In this document: one piece after another, positions 1 through 5,652 of the stretch | Numbering within the stretch: the stretch's first letter is position 1 | Layout: each line of letters begins with the position of its first letter | From: Candidatus Poribacteria bacterium | Lineage (GTDB): Bacteria > Poribacteria > WGA-4E > PCPOR2b | DNA length: 9,972 nucleotides | Assembly: GCA_027296925.1 (NCBI GenBank) | Contig: JAPUIP010000156.1 | Location: forward strand, 1-9,972 | Direction: 5' to 3' | Notes under the pieces: model-generated | What the model saw: only the letters and a program-made list of their open reading frames with translations | The model's database searches: none | What the model was told of the DNA's origin: nothing | Translations under genes and position numbers: made by a program

Positions 1-1
1 C

Positions 2-130
2 CCGGCACCCCTAAAACAAAAAACAGACTGAAAACGCCCCAAACCCACATTATCACTGAACCGGAGGCGGTTCCAAAAGTGTATAAAAATCCGGCACTCA
101 ACAGAAAATCTTGCGCGCCGGAAACACAAT
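2..130. repeat. Left cluster of an ~89-bp interspersed repeat
   Basis: One full unit spans 2-90. It begins CCGGCACCCC and ends GTGTATAAAAAT, directly followed at 91 by the start of a next unit (CCGGCACTCA). That unit is not completed: it continues into a tail (about 101-130) that resembles the tail after the second cluster (about 554-585). The full unit is about three quarters identical by eye to the unit at 456-544 and has the same 89-bp length. No open frame here looks like a protein; stop-free stretches on the minus strand simply repeat similar peptides because the DNA repeats. This is probably a lineage-specific non-coding interspersed element of unknown function. It may extend left of the window. 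Confidence 0.65.
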
Positions 131-361
131 TGGATTGGGGAGGAGTCTCGTGTTACTGTCCCAGACACAGTGTTGTCGTATTTTGCAACAATACTGTACT
201 TTGCAACACCTACAAGTCAGAACTAAAATCGGGTGCAGTCCCCATTTTTATATAGGGCCTAGGCCCTATGTCCAGGATAGTTAGCAAGAACGGTGCCACT
301 TTGAAAGATCCAGATTTGACGCGGGTTTCGGGAAATTCGGGCGAAGGGCAAGGGCGAAAAA
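131..361. other. Segment between the repeat clusters with an 18-bp palindrome
   Basis: No gene is supported here. The direct repeat TTTGCAACA occurs at 182-190 and 200-208, an 18-bp period, next to TGTTG, which can pair with CAACA. A perfect 18-bp palindrome, ATAGGGCCTAGGCCCTAT, occupies 252-269. A run of GGGCGAA/GGGCAA motifs lies at about 340-358. Any of these could be protein-binding sites, but nothing links them to a particular gene, and the nearest gene (679-1347, minus) points toward this region with its 3' end. Confidence 0.4.
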
Positions 362-585
362 TGTATAGAATTCCGGCACCTCTCAACGTAGCGAAAACGC
401 GCCAAATCCGCGTCACCACTGAGCCAGTTGAGGTTTTGAATGGGTGTATAAAATCCCGGCACCCCGAAAGCACAAAATGGACTGAGAACGCTCCAAACCC
501 TTTCCACCATTGAGCCGGTAGGCGGTTTGGGAGTGTATAAAATTCCGGCACTCACAAAAGTATTGGCAGGGCTGGAACGCATGCC
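362..585. repeat. Right cluster of the same 83-89-bp repeat, two full units
   Basis: Unit boundaries are marked by a TGTATA(A/G)AAT(T/C)-CCGGCAC junction seen at 362-380, 446-464 and 535-553. This gives a full unit at 373-455 (83 bp) and one at 456-544 (89 bp). The half junction at 362-372 and the tail from 545 show incomplete units on both sides. Shared internal blocks are CTGA(A/G)AACGC(C/T)CCAAACCC and (A/G)CCGG(T)AGGCGGTT. The copies are diverged rather than identical, and no short repeat alternates with unique spacers, so this is not a CRISPR array. Confidence 0.65.
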
Positions 586-605
586 ACGACTCACCCGGTG
601 GCAAC

Positions 606-635
606 TTCAACCCTGTCGCTTTGAACGGGGTTGAA
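606..635. other. Stem-loop downstream of the histidine phosphatase gene
   Basis: TTCAACCC (606-613) pairs perfectly with GGGTTGAA (628-635). The stem can continue through T614-G627, G615-C626 and T616-A625, leaving an 8-nt loop. It lies about 43 bp beyond the stop codon of the minus-strand phosphatase gene. No T-tract follows on either strand, so it is not a standard intrinsic terminator. It may stabilise the mRNA 3' end or be part of a dispersed element, because a similar GCTTTGAA-NN-GGGTTGAAA string recurs at about 7843-7862. Confidence 0.5.
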
Positions 636-678
636 ACTGCTTCAAAGGTTCCAGATGTTCATACGACGATGCAGTGTT

Positions 679-1347
679 TTACCGTGTGACCACTTCCGCT
701 GGCAGATGATCAATCCGATTGAGATAATGCAGTGCCGTCTGCTCCGGTGTAATCGAGATCCGGCTGACCCCCGTGTTGTTCTGTCTAAAGCGTGCGTAGG
801 TGACATCAGGAGGCAAGTCAAAGAGTGCACTGATGAGACTCGATCCAGAACCGCCGTGTGAGACTGCAGCCACCCGTTCGTCGGAATCAACATGATGCGC
901 CCTCAAATGCGCGATGAACGCGACCGCATTCTCATGTGCCAGTTTCACCATCGATTCGACGTCTTCCCACTCGTTAAACCACCACCCTTGATCTGTTACA
1001 TCTTCGGGCAAAACAACGTTGGGCAAAATCTCGCGCATTTCGGATCGGGTCAAGCCAGGCAGTTGCATCCGTCCGGCCCCGTCCCTTTCCTCCCAAACGC
1101 CGCCCCACTCGTGAAGTCCAACAAAGACGTGCAGCGGAAGTTCCAGGATGTCGCCGATGAATTGAGCGGTATGCAAGACTCTCAGCATGGGGCTACAGTA
1201 AAGCCGGGTGATGCCTTCATCTTTGAGTGATTCCCCCGCTCTTCGCGCCTGCTCCTCGCCAAGTTCTGTGAGCGGCGGCTCGGCAACCCGAGGCAGATCG
1301 CCCCGGTTATTGGTAGATTCTCCGTGACGGATGAGGTAAAATTCCAT
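679..1347 (-). CDS. Histidine phosphatase (phosphoglycerate mutase-like) family protein
   Basis: This 222-aa protein belongs to the histidine phosphatase superfamily, cytosolic enzymes that move or remove phosphate through a phospho-histidine intermediate. The N-terminal signature LIRHGES puts R7 and catalytic H8 in place. R56 (in SPMLRVLHTA), the proton-donor candidate E80 (GLHEWGG) and the second histidine H164 (AAVSHGG) complete the usual active site, so it looks active. Its length fits the family. The substrate cannot be told from sequence: phosphoglycerate mutase, alpha-ribazole phosphatase-like and broad-specificity phosphatases all share these residues. I chose the ATG at 1345-1347 because it puts RHG at residues 7-9, as is typical, and lies 13 nt after GGAGG, with AAGGAT closer. 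A longer reading to 1500 would translate through the -10 box. The gene stands alone, divergent from the 1844 cassette. Confidence 0.9.
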   Translation of the reverse strand: MEFYLIRHGESTNNRGDLPRVAEPPLTELGEEQARRAGESLKDEGITRLYCSPMLRVLHTAQFIGDILELPLHVFVGLHEWGGVWEERDGAGRMQLPGLTRSEMREILPNVVLPEDVTDQGWWFNEWEDVESMVKLAHENAVAFIAHLRAHHVDSDERVAAVSHGGSGSSLISALFDLPPDVTYARFRQNNTGVSRISITPEQTALHYLNRIDHLPAEVVTR

Positions 1348-1411
1348 GGTATCCTTATATCCTCCAAAGTACATTTTTGTATCCTCTAACCTGAGGATTT
1401 GCTTCATTATA
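1348..1411 (-). promoter_or_regulatory. Promoter and structured leader of the phosphatase gene
   Basis: Read on the minus strand, a perfect TATAAT lies at 1411-1406, with no good -35, giving an expected leader of roughly 50 nt. The leader holds ATCCTC, which can pair with GAGGAT six bases later (plus-strand 1381-1398, 6-bp stem, 6-nt loop). A second GAGGAT is the core of the ribosome binding site (around 1360-1365), so ATCCTC could pair with either copy. The pairing is visible; a regulatory role is inference. Confidence 0.45.
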
Positions 1412-1752
1412 CTGCGTTTCAGATTTCTTCGCACGATAAAATGCCTCTTCCGTAAATGTGATTTTGCTGGCAGACCTCCGGTAAGCAAGCGTTGACGCAC
1501 TTCTCAGGCAAATCGTGGGATTTGGGGGCTTGAGTCGGAAGTCGGTGGACATCGATTTTTCGTCTCTTTTTCAATCACGGATTCCATGAAACTTGTCCTC
1601 GGCACCGGAGCTTGTCCCCCCTACGGGATAAACTCCGGGGGCACTCCTTTCAGTCTCTGAGCGGATCCTGGAAGGGCAAGCGACTCAGTCGGGCACAAAG
1701 TCCTCGGGTGAGAGGATTTCATCTGAGGGACAAATGAACGAATGACACGAAT
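1412..1752. other. Intergenic region between divergent genes, with a hairpin at 1605-1638
   Basis: No gene is supported. The main structure is an imperfect inverted repeat. CCGGAG (1605-1610) pairs with CTCCGG (1633-1638). After one mismatch, TTGTCCC (1612-1618) pairs with GGGATAA (1625-1631), including one G-U pair, around a 6-nt loop. No T-tract follows on the plus strand. It sits about 115 bp upstream of the promoter at 1753 and could be a palindromic interspersed element or the end of a former mobile insertion. Neither can be shown here. Confidence 0.45.
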
Positions 1753-1782
1753 TTGGCAAATGGCAAATGGAACTGGTATAAT
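1753..1782 (+). promoter_or_regulatory. Sigma70-like promoter of the 118-aa/HEPN-like cassette
   Basis: TTGGCA at 1753-1758 and a perfect TATAAT at 1777-1782 are separated by 18 bp. The -10 is preceded by TGG, an extended -10 TGn. Expected transcription start is near 1789, about 55 nt before the ATG at 1844. Upstream in-frame starts would fall on or before this promoter, which supports the shorter protein. Confidence 0.7.
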
Positions 1783-1843
1783 ATTGCAGCAAAGATCTCA
1801 CAGGATGCCGACTCGGAACCCAGTCATGAAGGGAAACCCTATT

Positions 1844-2200
1844 ATGTCAGATGCCACATCGTTACCAGAATCTTCGAGGACACAGGCTCAGACGCCACAG
1901 CATGGCGGCGGGCCTCCAGAAGTACCAGATGTGCAACGAATTACGCAACAATATCTTAAAGCGTTAAGTAAAATCAAAGAAGTCGAATTGGCTTGCTATC
2001 GACTACGTCAACAGTGCATTGAGTTTGTCGTCGTTGTGTCCGGGCGAGTTCATCGAAAACTGTCTCAACAATTGGCACGCATTGAAGGGCAGTTATTTGA
2101 TGACTATCCGGATTGGTCATTTGATTTTGAGCATATCAGCTTCGCTGCTTATACACAACAAGGGCGGGCAGGCTACCTTTGCTTGTTCAACCGCGAATAG
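1844..2200 (+). CDS. Unrecognised 118-aa protein, first gene of a two-gene cassette
   Basis: I do not recognise this family. From the ATG at 1844, with AAGGGA about 9 nt upstream, the protein has three parts. Residues 1-30 are a polar, probably disordered segment rich in S, T, Q, P and G. A helical, partly heptad-like stretch (about 31-84) contains KIKEVELACYRLRQQC, a hydrophobic IEFVVVV patch and a basic-polar helix RVHRKLSQQLARIEGQ. The C-terminal end (85-118) has aromatic and acidic residues, DDYPDWSFDFEHISF, and finishes YLCLFNRE. There is no signal peptide, and the VVVV patch is too short for a membrane span. A start at 1826 is also in frame. The stop is 2 nt before the ATG of the HEPN-like gene, so the two are almost certainly co-transcribed and translationally coupled. 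An antitoxin or partner role for the HEPN-like protein is possible but unproven. Confidence 0.65.
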   Translation: MSDATSLPESSRTQAQTPQHGGGPPEVPDVQRITQQYLKALSKIKEVELACYRLRQQCIEFVVVVSGRVHRKLSQQLARIEGQLFDDYPDWSFDFEHISFAAYTQQGRAGYLCLFNRE

Positions 2201-2202
2201 TG

Positions 2203-2641
2203 ATGCCAACTTTTTCTGAACATCGACACAAAGCGTCTATTGCTCAGTCGACGCGAGAGGCCCTTCAGAACATTGAATCCAATAGAACACGCGGATTGGA
2301 TTGTTATTACCGCTTTCTATCAGGCGTTGCATTTGATTGACGCCTATTTAGACCTTGTCAGTGACGGGCAATTGCACCCGCCGGCGCATCACATCACTTA
2401 CGACGATGAAGGGAGTCCGATTAGCGGATGCAACCAATTGGTGCAGCGAATTCCTCAACTAAAGCAAATCCGTGAGCACTATCAAAATCTTTACGAGGCT
2501 TCTCGTGAAGCTCGTTACGATGCGTGGAGCTATCGTGAAGATGCTGATGAAGTGAGATTGCTGCTTGACGAGGATCTGGCGTCTATTGTCGATCATATTG
2601 AATCTCTGATTCAACCCTTTCAACAGTCAATGACGCACTGA
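2203..2641 (+). CDS. HEPN-like helical protein, apparently frameshifted near 2280
   Basis: The ATG at 2203 opens a frame reading MPTFSEHRHKASIAQ and on to LQNIESN, the usual start of small HEPN-like proteins with an N-terminal SEH motif, but that frame stops at 2340. The rest lies in the +1 frame, open from a TTG at 2240 to the stop at 2641. It carries the family core: HADWIVITAFYQALHLIDAYL, then PPAHH, the LYEASREARYDAW segment and acidic C-terminal helices. Joining the two near 2275-2287 (one extra base) gives about 145 residues, normal for the group. The TTG at 2240 has no good ribosome binding site, so a frameshift, assembly error or recent decay explains the data better than a short intact gene. 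The canonical HEPN RNase motif (R, 4-6 residues, H) is not evident, so nuclease activity should not be assumed. It is tightly coupled to the 118-aa gene. The family call rests on recalled motif similarity. Confidence 0.6.
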
Positions 2642-2878
2642 TAAGCCCCGCCCATTAATCAGTAGCTTGATTTCAATCCCGTAATGATTCGCCTTTCTAC
2701 TGAATTGGTAGACTCGCCACAACTTCCGTCCCTTTCCTACTTCACTGTTAATCTCAATCTTACCACCACTTTTTGCGGGAGAGCCTGATAAAATACACCG
2801 GCGGTTTTCCGGATTTCTGACGCCCTGCTCAGCACCGGATTGGCTAATGAAACGCCCGTATGTTCGCTTAAAAAGGGC
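2642..2878. other. Intergenic region after the HEPN-like gene
   Basis: No gene is supported on either strand. A short inverted repeat CTGAT/ATCAG flanks the stop region (about 2638-2661) but lacks a T-tract, so no clear terminator closes the cassette. CCGG-rich short inverted bits lie at about 2798-2813. I see nothing else to name. Confidence 0.4.
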
Positions 2879-2907
2879 TTGCTTTCTCAGCTAAATTGGT
2901 GTATGCT
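2879..2907 (+). promoter_or_regulatory. Probable promoter of the FAH-fold/PLP enzyme operon
   Basis: TTGCTT (2879-2884) and TATGCT (2902-2907) are 17 bp apart. TATAAA overlaps just downstream as an alternative -10. The leader to the ATG at 2981 would be about 65-70 nt and includes a small CCCT/AGGG stem. It is the best match in this gap but only moderately close to consensus. Confidence 0.45.
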
Positions 2908-2980
2908 ATAAAAAATTCCCGCCCTGTGGTAGGGATATAAATCAACTCAATTCTAACACCAGTTATGAACAGGAAAAAGG

Positions 2981-3988
2981 ATGAAACTGATACAATTCCA
3001 TCAACCCGGTCAAGGCATGCGCGTTGGCGTTGTCGCACGGGGTGATGTCGTTACCAATGTCGCCCACGAGGGGAATCGCGGTCTGGTTAGTCGATCCATT
3101 GAACCGGATGACATTGTCATCGATGTCACAAGCGACGAGTCTCCGGCCGTGCTCGATTTGATTGAGCTCTCCTACAAAGAGGGGATCAGTATGGGCATTC
3201 TGCTCGCGGACATTCAGGAAAGGGTATCGAATGCTTCCGCCAAAGTCCCCACTTTTGCGCCGGAGCCTTCGGATGAAGGCCCGCTGACATTCAAAGACCT
3301 CGATGTGCCGCCGGATCCGGATACCCCCCATCTGCTGCTACCCATCCATCCCCCGGAAGTGTGGGGCTGTGGCGTAACCTACAAGCGCAGCGCAGACATG
3401 CGCGATGAAGATAGCGAGCAGGATATATATAGCCGCGTCTATCATGCGGATCGCCCGGAGATCTTCTTCAAAGCGACCTCCGCACGGTGCGTTGGTCCCA
3501 ATGATTTCATCGGTATTCGGAGCGACTCCAAGCTGACAGCCACAGAACCTGAATTGGCTTATGTCCTTGGCGCGGAAGGGGAAATCGTCGGGTACACAAT
3601 CTGCAACGATGTTTCCGCCTGGGACATTGAACGGGACAATCCCCTTTACCTCCCGCAGTCGAAGGTTTTTTACGGATGTTGTGCGCTCGGCCCGATGTTC
3701 GTCACCGCTTCTGAGGTCGACGACCCGTACAACCTGAATATGAAATGCACCGTTATCAGGGACGAAAAACCGATCTACGAAGGCGAAGTGAATACCTCCC
3801 AAATTAATTGGAAGTTTGAGGAACTCACCGAATTTCTCTGCCGAGATAACCCCATCCCGATTGGGACGGTCGTATCTACCGGCACCGGCATCATCGTACC
3901 GAATGACCTGCCACTTGCTCCCGGTGACGTTGTCGAGATCGAAGTTGATGGACTGGGCAAGCTTTCCAACCCCGTCAAACAACTTTGA
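2981..3988 (+). CDS. Fumarylacetoacetate hydrolase-fold protein, KdaD-like dehydratase
   Basis: This 335-aa enzyme has the fumarylacetoacetase-type fold: an N-terminal domain (about 1-120) and a catalytic domain (about 125-330). The metal site is visible as E189 and E191 (TEPEL) and D210 (ICNDVS). The same 21-residue spacing between first Glu and Asp is what I recall for 2-keto-3-deoxy-D-arabinonate dehydratase (KdaD). The family-typical strings VTYKRSADMRDEDS, RPEIFFKAT and NPLYLPQSKVFYG also point to this sugar-acid branch rather than true fumarylacetoacetase. KdaD removes water from 2-dehydro-3-deoxy-D-arabinonate to give 2,5-dioxopentanoate, in the cytosol. The exact substrate here is inferred. 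AGGA at 2971-2974 lies 6 nt before the ATG. The gene heads a plus-strand run, 92 bp before the PLP enzyme, suggesting a shared catabolic pathway. The general family call is firm; the dehydratase activity is less so. Confidence 0.87.
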   Translation: MKLIQFHQPGQGMRVGVVARGDVVTNVAHEGNRGLVSRSIEPDDIVIDVTSDESPAVLDLIELSYKEGISMGILLADIQERVSNASAKVPTFAPEPSDEGPLTFKDLDVPPDPDTPHLLLPIHPPEVWGCGVTYKRSADMRDEDSEQDIYSRVYHADRPEIFFKATSARCVGPNDFIGIRSDSKLTATEPELAYVLGAEGEIVGYTICNDVSAWDIERDNPLYLPQSKVFYGCCALGPMFVTASEVDDPYNLNMKCTVIRDEKPIYEGEVNTSQINWKFEELTEFLCRDNPIPIGTVVSTGTGIIVPNDLPLAPGDVVEIEVDGLGKLSNPVKQL

Positions 3989-4080
3989 AAATAGCGTGCG
4001 CACGAACCTCCCAGCGTCTCAATTCTCTGCGCTTGTCACATTTCCCAATCTTCCGAATTCCTTCTGTAGGAGGCAAACCG

Positions 4081-5193
4081 ATGTCATCCCCCCGCCCCGA
4101 TGTCTTCATCGGCATTCCCAAAGAAGAACTCGACACCCCCGCACTGCTGATCGATCTGGACATGATGGAAACGAATATCCAGAAAATGGCAGATTTTTTC
4201 AAAACGGTGAATGCGGAACTCCGGCCACACGTTAAAACACATAAGACTCCGATTATTGCTCATAAGCAGATCGAAGCGGGCGCAATTGGTGTGACCTGTG
4301 CGAAACTCGGTGAGGCTGAGCCAATGATCCGCGCGGGCATCCGCGATGTTCTCATTGCCAATCAGATTGTCGGTGCGCAGAAGATCGCGCGGCTGGTCAA
4401 TCTTGCCAAACACTCGGAAATTATGGTCGCCGTGGATGACCCGCATAACGTTGATCAGATTTCTGCAGCGGCAACCGCAAAAGGGGTCACGGTGCGGGCC
4501 TTGATCGAAGTCAACACCGGCATGAATCGCTGTGGCACCGAACCCGGCCAGCCTACGCTAGCGCTCGCACGCCATATCCTCGAATCGGAAGGGATTCAGT
4601 TTGAAGGACTGATGGGGTACGAAGGGCATACCGTTATCACCGTCAACTTCATCGAACGCAAAGTTTCGACGGAAAAGTCGGTCGATCTGCTGATTGATAC
4701 CAAACACCTACTTGAAGAAAATGGCGTCCCCGTCAAGATTATGAGTGGTGGTGGCACAGGCACTTATGACATCACCGGGGCTTACCCTGAAATGACGGAG
4801 ATCCAGGCTGGCTCTTACGTTTTTATGGATTCCACTTATCAAGGTGTCGAAGGGGTCGGCGATCAGTTTGGGTGTTCGCTCAGGCTGTTGACAACGGTTG
4901 TGAGTCATCCGCAGCCGACACGGGTCATCGTGGATGCGGGGCTGAAGGTGCTCGCACAGGAGTTCGGCGCCCCGCAACCGGTAGGAATTGAAGGTTTGCA
5001 TACGCAAGGGCTATCCGAGGAACACGGCAATATGACGGCGGATGCGAGTGTGGATGTCAAGCCCGGTGACAAAATTGAACTCTTACCCACGCATTGCTGC
5101 ACAACAGTAAATCTCCATGATCGGTACTACGGCATCCGCAACGGTATCGTCGAGGCAGTTTGGGAAATCGAGGCGCGGGGGAAATCGCAATGA
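4081..5193 (+). CDS. DSD1 family PLP-dependent enzyme (D-serine dehydratase / D-threonine aldolase-like)
   Basis: A 370-aa fold-type III PLP enzyme: an alanine-racemase-like barrel (about 15-260) followed by the beta domain of the DSD1 family (about 265-365). The cofactor lysine is expected at K52 in RPHVKTHKTP. NTGMNRCG (145-152), YEGH (180-183) and the phosphate-binding SGGGTGTY (222-229) are also present. The metal site near the C terminus reads PTHCCTTVNLHD, with H338 and C340. As I recall, an H-x-C pair is the zinc site of eukaryotic-type D-serine dehydratase, whereas D-threonine aldolase has H-x-D; this tilts the call toward a dehydratase. D-threo-3-hydroxyaspartate dehydratase is another member. 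AGGAGG at 4068-4073 lies 7 nt before the ATG; an upstream TTG at 3985 has no such support. The last base triplet region overlaps the YbjQ start, so both are one operon with the FAH-fold gene. Confidence 0.88.
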   Translation: MSSPRPDVFIGIPKEELDTPALLIDLDMMETNIQKMADFFKTVNAELRPHVKTHKTPIIAHKQIEAGAIGVTCAKLGEAEPMIRAGIRDVLIANQIVGAQKIARLVNLAKHSEIMVAVDDPHNVDQISAAATAKGVTVRALIEVNTGMNRCGTEPGQPTLALARHILESEGIQFEGLMGYEGHTVITVNFIERKVSTEKSVDLLIDTKHLLEENGVPVKIMSGGGTGTYDITGAYPEMTEIQAGSYVFMDSTYQGVEGVGDQFGCSLRLLTTVVSHPQPTRVIVDAGLKVLAQEFGAPQPVGIEGLHTQGLSEEHGNMTADASVDVKPGDKIELLPTHCCTTVNLHDRYYGIRNGIVEAVWEIEARGKSQ

Positions 5194-5510
5194 TCACCAC
5201 AACGACACCCAACATCGAAGGCAAACAGATTACCGACTATCTCGGCATCGTCACCGGCGAGACCATTATGGGCGCGAACATCTTCCGGGATTTCCTCGCT
5301 GGCATTCGAGATATTATTGGCGGCCGGGCTGGCGCGTATGAGAGCAAACTTATTGATGCGCGAGAGACGGCGCTCCGCGAGATGGAAGCGGAGGCGGCGC
5401 AACGCGGTGCGAATGCCGTTGTTGGCGTTGACATCGATTATGAAGTCCTTGGCAAAGGGAATGGCATGTTGATGGTGTCGACAAGTGGAACTGCTGTCAC
5501 AATTCAATAA
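5190..5510 (+). CDS. YbjQ/UPF0145 family protein
   Basis: This 106-aa protein matches the YbjQ (UPF0145) family in full: GIVTGETIMGANIFRDF near the start (19-35), GGRAGAYESKL (44-54), the helix ARETALREMEAEA (57-69), GANAVVGVDIDYE (73-85) and a final beta strand ending VTIQ. Members form oligomeric rings. The heavy-metal-binding label is historical, and the biological role is poorly known. Its ATG overlaps the stop of the PLP enzyme gene as ATGA, with GGGGGA about 8-12 nt upstream, so it is translationally coupled to that gene. The family call is very likely, the role in the operon unknown. Confidence 0.88.
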   Translation: MITTTTPNIEGKQITDYLGIVTGETIMGANIFRDFLAGIRDIIGGRAGAYESKLIDARETALREMEAEAAQRGANAVVGVDIDYEVLGKGNGMLMVSTSGTAVTIQ

Positions 5511-5652
5511 CAACGCGCCGCTGCAATGCAAAGTAAGCGTAACAAAATCGTGTGTATGAGGAAAATCGACGCCTTGAAAACCATCAAAACTGAGTTTGCG
5601 AAATGTTCGGATATCCAAAATAAGCGTACGATACGTTGACGGTGCAGCATAA
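5511..5652. other. Intergenic gap with a repeated TAAGCGTA
   Basis: This 142-bp gap separates YbjQ from the MocA-like gene. TAAGCGTA occurs at 5534-5541 and 5621-5628. GCTGCA (5520-5525) and TGCAGC (5643-5648) form a long-range inverted repeat spanning the gap. No convincing terminator or promoter is visible, so read-through from the upstream operon is possible. Confidence 0.3.

Noticed and set aside
1..600. CRISPR array or tandem protein-coding repeats
   Set aside because: Units are 83-89 bp, diverged throughout, and lack a short constant repeat with unique spacers. Minus-strand open frames echo similar peptides only because the DNA is repeated; they lack ribosome binding sites and overlap each other.
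631..1230. Plus-strand open frames at 631-861 and 892-1230
   Set aside because: They are antisense to the well-supported histidine phosphatase gene and have no recognisable product.
1348..1500. N-terminal extension of the phosphatase to 1500
   Set aside because: It would place 51 residues before the RHG motif and read through the TATAAT box and leader hairpin; the ATG at 1347 has ribosome binding signals and the usual spacing.
2510..2545. Active HEPN ribonuclease motif in the HEPN-like protein
   Set aside because: The expected R followed 4-6 residues later by H is not present in SREARYDAWSYRED; only fold-level similarity is supported.
2638..2661. Terminator after the HEPN-like gene
   Set aside because: The stem is only about 5 bp and no T-tract follows.
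3338..4003. Minus-strand 221-codon frame opposite the FAH-fold gene
   Set aside because: Antisense shadow of a gene with intact catalytic residues; its product has no recognisable domain.
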